Shown here: in pieces, positions 13,101-25,535 of the stretch
Layout of the letters: every line of letters starts with the position of its first letter
Numbering within the stretch: the first letter of the stretch is position 1
Origin: Asterochloris sp. CNOR1
Taxonomy: Eukaryota > Chlorophyta > Trebouxiophyceae > Trebouxiales > Trebouxiaceae
Assembly (NCBI GenBank): GCA_963969365.1
Contig: OZ017750.1
Coordinates: 2,790,001-2,854,000 of the forward strand
Reading direction: 5' to 3'
DNA: 64,000 bases
Program-made: the position numbers and the translations under genes
Notes under the pieces: generated by a model
Database searches by the model: none
Seen by the model: only the letters and a program-made list of their open reading frames with translations
What the model was told of the DNA's origin: nothing

Positions 13101-14605
13101 GCGGCGGTGCCCCAAGCGGGCAGAGCCGGCAGCCGATCAACTCGGGCGCCAGCATCTGCCAGCAGGACTGGTGCCAGTGCTGCTGGACGGCCTCAAAAGC
13201 TTGCTGAGCTGCCAATGGCTGTGGCAAGACCCAGCAAGGCAGCTCTTGCCCTCGCAACCAAGCAGCCCAGTAACATGGGCCGGCAAGCAGCGGCGGTGAC
13301 GGTGACTGCAGCAAGCAAGGGGCCTGTGGAGATCGTCGACAGGGCTGGTGCTTCAGCAGGAGCGGCCAAGCTGGTGAGTTGCAGACACATGCCCCTGCAT
13401 TTAAAGACCTGCTGTGCTGTTGCACATCTGAGGTGGGCTAGCAGGTGAGAGACAGAGGGGCAGGTCAGCTTTCATGATGTGAAGTGTGCTGCCTTTGGCA
13501 ATATGGATGATATTGAGGTGTGCGCAATGGCCCCTGCAGGTGGGAGCTTGCCTGTGGTAATGATGTAAGCGTGCTTTCACCTGCATTGGGAGGCATAATG
13601 GGCCGTGCCTGACTCCTGTGCACAGTGTGTGCACTGTTGCAGCGCTGTCAAAGCAGTAAATTGGTGCTGCAGGACGCTGGAAAGCCCACAGAGGTGGTCG
13701 TCACCAGGATTGCAGGGTCCAAGGTGGAGCCACTGAGGGCTGGCCAGGTAAGTGGATTCTGCTTCGTATAGACCTGCACGTGAAGACTGTGCCCCATATG
13801 AGGAGGTTGCGTGGCACTGTGTGTCCACAATCAAGCACCAAAAGGGCACAGCCATGCATTTGTGCAGCTGGGGCCTGGTGGTACACCAGCAGGAGGAGTC
13901 CATGCTGGCTCACGCAGAGGTCACATCAACGGACACACCTGGGAAGCCTGACTGAAGCAGCACTGCTGGTCGTGCAGGCTGCAAGCGATGCAAGGGGTGT
14001 GGCGGCCAACAGGCGGGCAGGTGGCATCTCTGCCGGGCAGGCAACGGCCCAGCCAGGGCCAGCCAAGCCTGTGCTGCGCAACAAGGCCGCACCGGCAGAC
14101 AGTTCAGCCGCCAAGTCACATGCACGTCGCAGCGACTTGTCTGCTGGTGCCCAAACGGCTGCACAGGGCATTCCAGGCAAGGGCGGTGCCACAGGGACCG
14201 CCGTAGGCAAGCTGTCATCTGTCAGCCAGGCGCCTCCATCTGGCAAACGCTCTGCAGGCTCAGCCAGCTGCAGCGCCAAAGCAGCAGGTAATAGTGCACT
14301 CCTTGCCGTGCTTTGAATCATGGCTGTGCATTGCTGACGGTGCATTCCAACTTCCCGCAGCGCCACCTTTGTGTGGTGCATGCATGGTCTACAACTGCAA
14401 GTTGACGACGGTCATGCCGCTGTGTGCAGGTGCTGTCAAGGCCCAGGAGAAGCATGGCGGTCAGGACGAAAATAATTCACAGGCGGCCAACTGCCCTCGG
14501 CCCAGACCTGCTATTCCCAGACTCAGGCTGTCGGCCCTGCCAGGCGCACAGCATGTGACACAACATGTAGCAAGCAGGAAGTTGTCCCAGGGACGGTGGC
14601 AGTGA
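10178..14605 (+). CDS. Hypothetical disordered Ala/Gly/Pro/Ser-rich protein (874 aa)
   Basis: Not recognised. The model uses ATG 10178 and exons 10178-10421, 10989-11057, 11437-12312, 12499-13373, 13673-13747, 13978-14287 and 14430-14605 (TGA). Junction phases agree throughout and the total is 875 codons. The N-terminal part has an acidic stretch (around DGDDEDAQQHTVAVRLEDEQ after splicing) and a short helical block (VAAKDHAAALAVGLLAAEAF). The remainder is low-complexity with clusters of basic and Ser/Pro residues, and it has a short conserved-looking exon at 13673 (DAGKPTEVVVTRIAGSKVEP). There is no membrane segment or signal peptide. Composition resembles the tail of the upstream gene, so a shared origin or a single transcription unit is possible. 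The function is unknown; a scaffold or chromatin-associated role would be a guess. Confidence 0.5.
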
Positions 14606-15810
14606 GGCACAGCACTGCACAGACTGGGGCACTGTCATGCACTTTCTTCAGCAGAGCAGCTGGCCTAAACCGTCATGCCTAACAAAAGCTGTCAAGTTCA
14701 AGCACATGATGTACGTGCCATTGCTCAAGATGACCAGACAGAGAGTTGATGCATCCCCTATTGCATATGCCTGGCTCCAACACCGCGAAGCTCTTTGCAT
14801 GTCGTTTACCTTTTCTACAGTAATCAAGCATTTGCCAGTCTGAACAGTGGTTCTCCAGACTGCAGCGCGAGTCACACAGTACTGACTCGATCTTGCCATT
14901 CCAGCTTTGTGCAGCATCACTGCTCTTGTCCAGCCGCTACAGGCAGGTCTGCTTGCGCAAGCAGCTGGAAATGACCAGCATGCTGGGCACGGCAGTCTGA
15001 AAGTACAAGCACACATCTCCACGCCGACTGGTTGCTTTCAGCCTGCTCACAGCATGTCAGAGGCTTAGCCATGCCATTTGGTCGCAACAGGGTGCAGCCC
15101 AGACCAGCACCTTCACATCGTCAAGAGCACTGATTCCTACTCACATCCCTGCCGGCATTACAATGCGGCATATGCAGCGCTGCAAGCCTCCTGCATGTGA
15201 CAGCAATGGCAGCCTGGTGACAGCAATGGCAGCCTGCAGGCTGCCCTGGAAACGATATCGCCAATTGTGTACTCTGCACCAAGCGCCACCTGCATTGCCT
15301 GTGCCATCTGGGCATTGGTTCGATCCTATGCAGTCTACTTTGCTGTCTCCTTCAGCAGCTGTGGCCCTGCACATGTCAGCGGCCGCAAATGCATGAAGCC
15401 CCAGGCCAAGAGCTGCAGGTTTCATGGGACAGGCTGCTGCATCTGGAGGCTGCAGGCCATGCTGAGGGAGCTGGACTTCCTGCGGGCTCTGCACAGTTGG
15501 TGGCTTTGGCAAAGCTACCAGTGCTAGCATAGCACCTGTGCACCTCAGCCTGAGGAAGAAACCAAACTGGTGCTCTGCTCTAGAGGGCTGCTTGTGAGCA
15601 GACGCATTGATGCCAGGCCTTAGCACTGGCCCCTGCAAGCGCAGCTGAAGTGGCCCCATCCCGGCAGCGCCATTGCTGTGCTCTGCAGGCACTGGACTTG
15701 CCGAAGGCCTTTGCGCAGCACAGGGATACCTGGAGCACATTCGTGAATGAGGTGGCAGGCTGCCATTAAAAAGCCAGATCACGTACTACTTTCAGGGACC
15801 AGACTGCAAC
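14606..15810. other. Convergent intergenic region
   Basis: It separates the 3' end of the gene at 10178-14605 (plus) from the 3' end of MSH4 (minus). I see no exon chain in it. The open frames on either strand lack family similarity and splice context. Confidence 0.5.
15198..15237. repeat. 20-bp tandem duplication
   Basis: Two adjacent copies of TGACAGCAATGGCAGCCTGG, differing only in the last base of the second copy. It lies in non-coding sequence. Confidence 0.8.
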
Positions 15811-18800
15811 TCAGTGTTTGATAGTCAAAAGAGCCAGGCCCTGGGCCTGCTGTTTCAAACACTGCAGCTGCTCCTTCAGCCTGTGGCAGCCTTCATCATC
15901 CTCACAACTCCAGGCATCAGCCAAGCTGTACACCTGATTGCATGGGACACAGGCTCAAAAGCATCTTGGCAGACATTCAAGGGCACATTTGCATGCAGTG
16001 ACTGCTAAGAACGCCAGCCAGCCCTTGCATGAAGAACACTCACCTTGTCAGCCAAAGAGTACATGTTTGAGAGTTGCTGATGTGAGTCATCACCAGCCGG
16101 TAGCAAGGTCCCATGGGCTGACTCAGCTGCAACCAGCTCTGCTATCCTGGTGGCTCTTGCCAGCATCTGCAGCACATCACATTCACATTTGGCAACTGCA
16201 TGCTGCACACAGACTCGCATGTAGAGCCCAGGCGCAGCAAGACCAGGACAGCGATGTAAACGGCACACGACACAATTATCATGCATGCATCAGCCTGCAG
16301 CCCATTGCCTTTTTCAAGGCCTTTCCGTTTGATATCAGCACCTCACAGTGCAGAGTCCGCTGCTGCTGGCCAGCAGAGCAGCAGCTCAGGATACAATGCA
16401 GCAGTCGCAGAGAGCCTTGACTCACTCCCTGATCCATTGCCATTGCCTCTGCCAACAGCAGGCCATAGTGTAGGTTCTGCTGCTGACCAGGCAGCAGCTC
16501 TCTCGTGAAGTTCAGACTGCTGCCTGCTGCATGGACCTTGAAATGGTGCAGCCTGCAGTTGGGGTAGACCTCTGGTAGGGCCTCCAGCTTCTGGAAGTGA
16601 GTTGCCAGTAGAGTGGGGCAGCCTGCACGCATTGATTGACAGCCGTGAGAGTGTCTGACAGGGTGTTGATTCAGGGTAGCAGCAGCAAAGTCAGGCTGCC
16701 CGCCTTTTGTAGCATGGCCAATTGATAGTCTGTCTGCAGAGAATCTGTCCTGCAGCGCTGCTGCAAACCAGTGCAGGCGGGCGGAGTCTTCGCCCCATGT
16801 TGGCCCGCCGCAAAGTCCCACAAAATGCCCTCAAACAAGCTACCTGCCCTGCCGATCCAACAACTGCCAGCAGGCGCCCACCCAGGTTGATGAGGTGCTC
16901 GGCCATGGCCCATGCAATGCCAGTCCCATCCACTGTGGAGGTGGAGCGCCCCAGCTCATCAATGATCACCAGGCTCCTGCAGGAGACTCCACTTATGTTG
17001 GTGGCCTCAGGAGGCTGCTGATCCTGCATGCCAGGATAAAATGGCCTGCCCGGGCTCCTAAAGCCCCGAGCGCCGCCCGTCTCAGAAGGGACAACTTGGC
17101 ACGAGGGGCATGAAGGTCACATGGTGCACGTCTCACCGTTGGGTACCATGCCTCAAGATGTAGCTCATCTCTTGCATCTCAACCTGCAGGAGGACATTGG
17201 CACCTGGGCCCTAAGGTGAGGCCATTGCAGGGAGCATGCCCGCTTGAGCCAAGGCTCAGCTGCGCCAGTTTGGCAGCAGACATGCTGATCAAGATTGCCC
17301 TCAAACACAGATCTGTGATGGCGGGGGGACGTCAGCAACTGGGTTATGCAGGTCCAAGCCAGCGTCATAACGCAATTGGCATCTGCTGCAGTGACGCTCA
17401 GAGCAGAGCACATGCAGCATGGGCCGTTTCAGCAGCTGCCATCTGTGCACAGGCCTGCCCAAATTTGCAACAAACAGCAGGTGTGCCCCAGAAAGCTGCT
17501 GCAGTCCACTTGTGCAGCCTACAGCTCGCACCAGGAAGCTGCTGGAGTTGTCCTCGATGCTGTCCTGGGTGCCAATGCGGGTGAATATCTTGTCCACCAG
17601 CCTGATTGATGCATACTGAGCAGGCACAAAGGAGCCAATCTGCGCCATCACAACAATGAGGGCCACCTGCAAGCAGGATGCGCAGCATGTCTGCAGCGCT
17701 GCCTGCTTTTCATGAAATGCAGGAGTGCATCAGGGCCTGGCCTGATGCGGTTAAGTTGGAAGGCCCAAAAGGAGTAGACAGGGTGGCACAGAGTTGTCTG
17801 CATCTTGTATTGTCTTCCCAGAGCATGCCCAGTCTGAGTCAGGCATACTTGGCAGGCATACAGGAGCCAGTCTGGGCCATGTCTGCAAGTAACGGGGTCT
17901 GCACTCAGTAAACTCTCTGCCACCAGAGCATAACGTGTTGACGTGCACAGCCACAGGAGCCGTTTTGTACCTTGAAATCAGTGGGAAACACCTGCAGGCA
18001 GGTCTCACTGCACTGCTGCAGCCCACCTATGTCCATACAGCAAGCAGCCACATCTGGGAGTTAGACCAATATATGCCCCAGCCGACCGTGATGACTTGCA
18101 ACCAAGGCGGCCGTGCTGTGCCACCTCATGAAGGGATGCCTGTCTGGGCACACTTGGCAGGCAAACATATCAGACCACCTACTAGTTCATGCATTGCACC
18201 TCTTCAGCACTGCCATGCTGTGACACATTGTGCAGATGCGCAACAGCCTTGTCCGAGTATACATGGCGGGCACACACAGGCAGGCACACACATGCAGGCA
18301 CACATGCAATGCATCTCTGCAGCCCTGCCAACAGCTGCCGGCTGAAATGAAGGTCCAGGAACTGAGTAAACCTCAGCGAGGCTTTGGGATGTCCAGTCAG
18401 TTACCTGCCTCAGGTAGGTGCTTTTGCCAGCCATGTTGGGCCCTGTGATGATGTGCAGGCTGCAGGTCTCTGCGAGGTAGGTGCTGTTGGCCTGGAATAT
18501 CCCCTCCATGGCTGCTTCCAGGGTGGGATGGCGGCCATCCACAATTGCCAGGGGCCCTACACCAGAGCCATATGCATGCCCATCAACTGCGTTCTGGTGA
18601 GTTGGGGAGTAGCATGTACAGACCCACAGCTTGGGGTGTGGGATGCAAAGCACTGTCCTCAAGCACATACGTATGGCATGAATTCTTCTGGGCCTGCATG
18701 CTGCGTGCTGCCTGCAGCCGCAAGCACCCACGCATTGCATGCCCCCTTGCAGCCATTCCAAGCCCCACAGCAGCTGGCAACACTCTGCTCACCAGTCTCT

Positions 18801-21800
18801 GTGCAACGCGGCCGGACATACTGTCCCACTGAATTCTGTGTCAGGTCAGCCAGGGATACCAGCATGTCCAGCAGGGCAATGCTGTCTAGCAGCTTGTGCA
18901 GGCGGTCCAGGTGCTGCACAGCCGCTGCCAACGCATTGCCCAGCACCTGCAGAACGTTGGGGTGAAGTATTCAGATATGAGGGAGGATCTGCAATGGGTG
19001 CAGCATGCCACAGCCGCCACCTTGCTCAGCACCTGCAGCAGGTTGTTGAGCGGTTGGGTATGTTGAAGGATCTGTGCAGACAGTCAAGTATCGCTCAGCC
19101 GGCGCCATGGCAGGTGCACAGCCCGCGCCATGCAGCAGGCTGGCCCGAGCACAGTATGTGGGACAACCTGCGCAGGTGGTCAAGGCACATTAATGCCACG
19201 GCTTCGCTCAGCACCACCAGCAGGGTGAGACTGCATGAGCCTGTGCCAGCACATGGTGCTGCTGACGGGGTGCTGCAGCATCACCCTGGCTGTGAAGCTC
19301 ATTGTTGAAGCTCACAGAGCCTGGCTCTGTTGCACTGACAGAAAGTGAGATACAAGCCATACATAGCAGTGCCATCTCCACAGTGTGTCACCATAATGAT
19401 GCAGCACACAAGTAGTCATGTGGCTGGACAGGACACTGCACCTGTTCTGTGAGAACCAGGCAGTCGCTGGCTGCCTTTGCCAGCCTGACATTAAGGGTGT
19501 TGAGCTCCTGCGTGGTGCAATCCAGGCTGCTGGTGCCCCTGCTCTGCAGGGGAAGGAAGCCGGCAGGCAGGTCCGGTGCTGTGCTTCCGCCCTCAAGGCT
19601 CGTGCCAGGCTGCTGCAGAACCATGTAGAAGCCTCGCTTGGCTGTGTATTGCACCTGCACAGAGGCGCAATGCAACCTCATTTGAATGAAACGTGACGGG
19701 CACTACCTGCCTCGACTGGCAGTAAACAAGCAAAGCTCACAGCCTGACCTGGAGTCAAGTGCTGATGCCATGGAGCCGCCACCTCTTGAAGAGTAAGGCA
19801 AGTTGATCGCAAAGAAGGCTCCATTGTGTCCGGCACCCCTTTTCAACTCAAAGCAACCCTGCAAATGTCACTAACGTCCAGGAGGCAGCCACGCCAAGTG
19901 CAACGCTTGATGCCCATTGTGAGGCTGTACAGGCCATGCTGCATGCAGGAGGTCTCTTCATTATGCACTTGCTCATGCCGCTGCCTTGTGTGGTGGAAAC
20001 AGGCACCAAAGGCCACAAACAAGTGCCCACCTTGAGGCAGTCAAGGCTATGCTGCTCCCGATAGGTGGCCATCAGGTCGTGCACCTGCTGCGTGGCCCGG
20101 CAGAAGACATCACGGGCCAGGTCCAGCATGCCCTCCAGCCCTTTCCTGACGGCAAAGCACTGCTGCACCTTGTTGAGGAAGCTCATCTTTGCTGACTGGG
20201 TGTCCTGCAGTGCAGCAGGCCAGCGGGGTGGCAGCCCACATTTTTGACCGGCACTGTCCTTGCTGGCTTCACATGCTGCAGCTCAAAATGCAACAGAAGC
20301 AAGTATGGCAGCAGCAGTGAAGGGCTCAGCGTTTGGGCATAGTATCTCCCTCTCTGCGCTGGGCAGCAAGTGCACCAGCAGACCGCGTATCGTACAATAT
20401 GTGGCACAGCAGCTGTACCAACAATGAAGAAGGGGTCATTGAAGGGCTGGATATCTGCATGTTGGGGTCTTGCCCGCTGCGGTGAGCGCCCTGGCCTTGC
20501 TGCATGTCATCGCACATAGTGCACAGCATCCTCCATTAGGGCTCTGGAGGATGTATGTCAGCATCGAAGTGCACAGCGCGCTCCATAAGTGCACCAGCCT
20601 TGCTGCATGCGACCTTTGACATGCGCAGCACGCGTTGTGAGCGCTCTGGCCTTGCTGCGCCTGGAGGCAGAAGATGCACAGCATGCTCACCTCGTCCAAG
20701 GTGTTGTCCACAGTGGACAACAGGTCGGCGAAGACTTCGTGACTGAAGGTGGCCTGCACAGCCTGCAGTCAGGAGCCACTGTGAATTCTGCTGCTTATCA
20801 GGCTGGCCGAGCCCAATATGGTCCTTTGCACAGCAGCAGACATGGTGGTCAACAGGCAATCCACCGCAGCTTGATGCAGCTTCTTGCAGGGGTGCCATTG
20901 GTGCACCATTCCAGGTCGAGTGTGGACTGTCCTCTCACCTGCAGGAGGCAGCTGTCTGTGCATTTGAGAGCCTGTGCCAGACAGGGCAGCGCCTGCAGGG
21001 TCTCCCGCAGCAATATGAGGCTCTGCACCACCAGGGCGATGCGCTTGCTGGGGTCACTCTTCCCCTGGGCAGAGGGTCGGTGTGCCAGCTGACTACACAC
21101 CCTGCAGTGCAGCAGGCAAGACGACCATGCAAACATGGATGGTGGACGCCCAGCGGCGCAGCAGATGGATGGCTGTGTGCAAGGCCATTGCACACCTCTA
21201 AGGGAGCAGCCGTGAGGGTGAGAGGAAAGGCTGGCAGCACATCCTGCAGGACAGTGCTTCAGCTGCTGCCTCATAGAGTTACACAGCAGCCAGCACAGCA
21301 TCAACTCAAAGGCACTACTAGCTGAATAGCAGGAAGGCCTGTCAGACAGAGCCATGCCCAGAGCAATGCCCAACAGCATTGCTGATAGCCAACCTGTCAA
21401 GGTCAGGCGGCAGCTGCCCCAGCATCTCTTTCAGGTCACTGGCCAGCTCAGTGTTTCCACACAGCTCTTGAATGGCGTCTTGGCGCAGGCTGATGGTGGG
21501 AAGATCAGTCAGCGGCTGCAGCAGGTTGGCTCGCAGCAGCTTGGCCCCGCACTTGGTCTTGGTGCGATTCATGAGCCTGCATGTCAGTGGTGAGCCTGCA
21601 CTCTTTCTCAGTGTGCATTCAGACAGCATTCTGCAGCCCACGCCTGCATGCAGGCTCATGACTTGCAATTGGGGTCTCACTGGTCTGCTGTTCCATCAGG
21701 CAGTATCTCGATCTGTCACACAGGCTTCTCCACTCGTCAGCGTGCAGCAGTCACAGTGGCTGGCAGGCAGGTGACCTTCCAAGAGTTGACCCAGGGGGCA

Positions 21801-23454
21801 TGTAGCACACTACTCTGGTACGTGGCACAGCGCCTCAGCAGACTGCCCACTGATGGGCACTGACCCCCCTCAGACTGATTGCCACAGCGCTCCTGAACAG
21901 GCCATCGCACTTGAATGCACTGCTCCTCCCAGTCTCAACTGCCTCAGTGCACCTGAACAGACTGTCGCACTTGTGGGCACTGCCCCTGCCAGTCCTGATT
22001 GCCTTCACCAGCTCCAGCGATTCAATGCTGACTGAGTCAATTTGCATGTGCCCGTCTGGGCTCAGGAAGCCCACTTGCACGCTCTTGGGAGACAGTGCCA
22101 AGTGCTGCTCATCTTGCAGGTACCTGAAGGCAAAAGCCTGCATGAGAGCTTTCAGCTCAGGCTGATCATGGTGTAGGTGCAGGTGAGAGCCTTGTGCCAG
22201 CCCAAGCTGCAGGTGTTTACAGATTCCCCCGGGGCCGTGCAATACCTGTACGCAGCCTTCAGCAAGTAGCCCTGCATACAAGCCGTTTCAACCCCTCCAA
22301 GGGCAGGCTTGATGCCTTGCTGCATGCAGCATCCAGATTGGTGCCATGTAGGCAAGCTCTCTAAAGGCTGAACGTCTTGCAGGAGTACGTGCAGGCGGGT
22401 TCAGGTGCGGTCACGCATACAAGTGCAAGCAATGGCCTCAGCCCTTTGGGCTCCCTTGACAAACAGGAAGCCTGTAGTCCAGTTTACATGCCCGACACAA
22501 TTTCAGGCTCATGACCAAGGGCAGAGCAATAACAGATGTCAAGACATTGCAACACAGTGTCAACTTACGTGAGCAGCGCACCGCAGGCACCCAGAGCCAG
22601 ATACCAGGTGCTGTGCACAGCTGCTGCCTCCCCCAGCTGGTGCGAGTCGTTGCTGCCATATTGTGACAGCAGCAGGGCTCCCTGCACAAATGTAAGACGT
22701 TCTGACAAGGTTTGCTGACATGCAGAACAGGACCGAGGAGGCGTCCCTGCCCTGGCAGGGACGTTCTTGCTGAAGCTGGCAGCCTTCATGGTCAACTCAG
22801 GATCTGCACAGGCGCTAGCTGCAAGTGACTGCAGGGCTCAATACATCGCCTTCCCTCCTCCCAGCGGCCTGCTAGGCATTTTGATGTGACGAGATTAAGA
22901 TGACAGGCCTGCCACATGACTGGACACTCACATTGCTGTCATCGAAGCTGCCCCTGCTAACAGGGACCTGGTTGTACTGCGCCACGGCCTCGTTCAAGTT
23001 CCTGAGCTGCTGCAAAGTCTGTGGGCTGGCTGTGACAAGCAGCTGCTCTGGCTCCAGGACCTCCAGCAGGCTCCTGCAGATGGACAGGATGGGGAAGCGA
23101 GCCCTGACAACCCCCTGGTCATATGGCATCATGCAGCGCGTGAGACATCAAAGATGCCATTGCTCGCAGTTCAGCGCTGGCCAGGAAGAAACACATCCAT
23201 ACTTGGTTGAGCTGTACGACCTGCTGGTCTCCACCAGCTGCACCAGAGCCAGCTTCAGGCTGCTGGTATCCAGTGCTGCAATCCCAACCTGCAGGCACCT
23301 ACGAGATCCCTGTCTTGTTCAGAAAGCAGCCGCTTGCTGATCATGCAATCACCTCTCCCGCCCTGTTCTCCACTGCTGCGGCTATCCTTGTGCCAGGCTC
23401 TGGCTGCAGCTCCGAATATGCGTTTGAGCCCCCCCCGTTTCTGCTGACAGACAT
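15811..23454 (-). CDS. MSH4: MutS homolog MSH4, meiotic crossover factor (808 aa, 18 exons)
   Basis: MSH4 pairs with MSH5 to form a sliding clamp that stabilises recombination intermediates and promotes crossovers in meiosis; it does not take part in mismatch repair. Exons (5' to 3' on the minus strand): 23353-23454, 23203-23288, 22932-23073, 22569-22681, 21953-22123, 21394-21576, 20939-21092, 20691-20753, 20031-20204, 19442-19654, 18793-18946, 18405-18556, 17532-17666, 17137-17183, 16882-16976, 16426-16622, 16044-16166, 15811-15933. All phases fit and the sum is 809 codons from ATG to TGA. There is no N-terminal mismatch-binding domain with Phe-X-Glu, as expected for MSH4. Walker A is GPNMAGKST (about 557-565), the segment [19 protein letters not shown] is typical of MSH4, Walker B is LVIIDELGR (about 632-640), and the ATHF motif is near 668. 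Similarity to animal and plant MSH4 continues through the lever and clamp region. The gene has no frameshift or missing catalytic residue, so it is probably functional. Confidence 0.96.
21843..22012 (-). repeat. About 60-bp tandem repeat overlapping the 3' end of an MSH4 exon
   Basis: On the minus strand, the last ~60 bases of the exon at 21953-22123 are repeated once almost whole (about 21893-21952) and once in part (about 21843-21892) inside the following intron. The exon copy ends with the used donor (CTGTTCAG, then GTGCAC). The second copy has CTGTTCAGGAGCGC, so the donor GT is lost. Confidence 0.7.
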
Positions 23455-23631
23455 CCTCAATGGCGGGATTGCAGGAGCAGGATCGAATCAAGCCCTTTGG
23501 ATGTCATGTCTCTGGCACAGGTGTGCAGCACGAGGATCACGACTGTTGTGTTGATGTGAACGTAGGTCAACTCTTGCCTTCTTGCAAAGCTATCGCTTGC
23601 CACTCAGCATTTGAATCTCTGATCAGCCAGT
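23455..23631. promoter_or_regulatory. Short divergent promoter region
   Basis: Only 177 bp separate the start codons of MSH4 (minus) and the epimerase-like gene (plus), so their promoters must lie here or overlap 5' untranslated regions. No clear TATA box or known motif is visible. Confidence 0.45.
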
Positions 23632-25362
23632 ATGTGTAGGAGCATGCTCCAGGGTTGCGGTGCCTGCAGTCACCACACCTTACCCCCTCAGACAGCCTGG
23701 CATGGTAGACCACCACAGCTGCGCCACCCTTGGGCCATCAATCCATCCAGACCTCAGTCTCACAAACCAGGCTGCACCTTCTGCCATAGCAAGCGCATGG
23801 GAGAGCGCTTGACAGCAGTGTGCTCCGCGGCGCAAGATTCCAGCCTTCTAGTGGTGGGGCCAGGTGTCCTGGGCAGTTATGCTGGAATCCTGTGGCAGCA
23901 ACAGCACCCTGGTGCAAGAGTCATTGGACAAACCAACAGCCAGAGCAATCATGACAGGCAGGCTGAACAGTATCTATGGCTGCTGTTTGCCCAGCAGGTC
24001 CTGACTCAGCATTTGAGTGCTGAAATTGGAGCCATGCTGCACCAGTGCTGCTGGAGGGCCCCAGGCTCGCAGGTGCCAGACTGTGTGTCTGCCGCAGGCT
24101 GTTGCGGATGGGCATCCAGCCTCGCCTGAAGCAAGATGCAGGCCCTGAGAAGTTTCCCTATGTTCTGTTCTCTGCACCCCCTTCTGGAAGTGATGATTAC
24201 CCAGGCGAGGTAAGCATTCAGTGCTGTAGAGTGCTGCCTACTCAACAGTACTGTCTGGCCTGCTGCCTCCTGCTCCAGCAAGGGAGCATGCCATCCTCGA
24301 CTGCAGTGCAGGTAGCAAAAGCAGTGGATCTGTGGGATGGCAGTGGAGGCTTTGTGTTCACCTCTAGCGCAGGGCTGTACACTGTAGAGGATGGATCGCA
24401 CTGCAATGAAGACTCGCCAACTGCAAAAATTGGCAGCTCAGACCGCACAGACAGGTGTGCTATCTTGCGTCTCAGGACTTGTATCTTTGCTCGTTCCTAG
24501 ATCAGCATAAGTCCATCTGCTCTGCAGGTTACTGAAGGCTGAGCAGGCGGTCCTCCAAGCAGGAGGGAATGTGGTCCGGTTTGTCGGTCTGTACCATGCA
24601 GATAGGTAGAGTTTGATGCTGGACAAATGTCAAACACGATTTGCAATGCAACGAGTTGCCTGCAGGCCACTGCCTGCGCTTAAGCACAGTGGCGTCGTCC
24701 GTCATGCAGGGGCGCACATACCTTCTTCATCAGACAAGGGAAGGTTGCGCGTTGGGGGGGGTACACTGTAAACCTCATTCATTATGAGGACGCTGCCAGT
24801 TTGAGTATAGCGGTGAGTCTACTCGCAGGGAGTAGCAGCTGATTCGAGGGCTGGTGGGAGGGGAACAAGCGGCTGTGTGATAGGCCCAGCGCAAGAAGCT
24901 GCTTTGGGGGCAGCAGGCCTTCTTGGTGCCAGAATCACTGGCTAGTGCCTCTGCCAATGGCAGGTCCTGACGTGCAGGCGCTCAAGGCAGCTGCTAAAGG
25001 CTCCCGAGGGCAGATGTATGTGGGAGCAGACGGGTCCCCAGTGACTTTCCAGGTCTGCCAAACAATCCTGATGCTACCATCAGCAGATTGTGAGTGCTGC
25101 TGGTTGTCTGGACAAGCCTGCTCCTGCCTGGGTGCAGGACATGATTGATGCTGCCCTGGCGTCGGGCAGGTTCAAAGGCTCTGTAGAGTTCACAGGAGCA
25201 GAGGGCAACAGCAAGGGCAAGCTGATGTCCAACAAGAGGACTCAGGAGAAGCTGGACTGGGCCCCAAAGTATCATTCCTTTGAGGAGTTCATGGCCGCCG
25301 GTGGCAAGGACTCCTACTCTGCCTCAGATCTGTACTCTTGCATGGGTGCCCCCCATGAATAG
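23632..25362 (+). CDS. NAD(P)-binding Rossmann-fold protein, nucleoside-diphosphate-sugar epimerase-like, probably plastid-targeted
   Basis: The protein belongs to the extended short-chain-dehydrogenase/epimerase family, close to an uncharacterised plant plastid group; the substrate is unknown. Exons: 23632-23957, 24098-24209, 24312-24454, 24528-24605, 24710-24812, 24978-25052, 25087-25362. Together they give 370 aa with consistent phases. The first ~55 residues are rich in Ser/His/Pro/Arg and look like a transit peptide; ATG 23641 is an alternative start. The nucleotide-binding glycine motif is LLVVGPGVLGSYAGILW. Family blocks follow: FPYVLFSAPPSGSDDYPGE, GGFVFTSSAGLYTVEDG, GGNVVRFVGLYHADR, YTVNLIHYEDAASLS, and the C-terminal LDWAPKYHSFEEFMA. 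The first intron needs an AG/GCAGGC donor (GC-AG type). The gene is divergent from MSH4 with a short spacer. Confidence 0.85.
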
Positions 25363-25535
25363 CTCCTTGATCAGGCCCTCTTTATGCATCCAGTCTGCTC
25401 TGTCTTCAGCAATTGTCTGTTTGACTTCAGTCAAACCTCAGAAATGGAAAGGCCAAGCTATCTGCGCCTAAAATAGCTTGCGCATTTTGGCGCGAGGTGA
25501 GGTGTAGCAAGGCTCACAGCACCAGGAGAGTCGTA

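Noticed and set aside
15141-15782. Long minus-strand open frame (213 codons) after MSH4
   Set aside because: No family signal; MSH4 ends with a good C-terminus at 15811, and composition matches non-coding TG/CA-rich DNA.
19165-19225. Minus-strand reading [17 protein letters not shown] as an extra MSH4 exon
   Set aside because: It resembles MSH4 loosely, but the flanking exons (19442-19654 and 18793-18946) join directly in phase 0 and already align without a gap to known MSH4.
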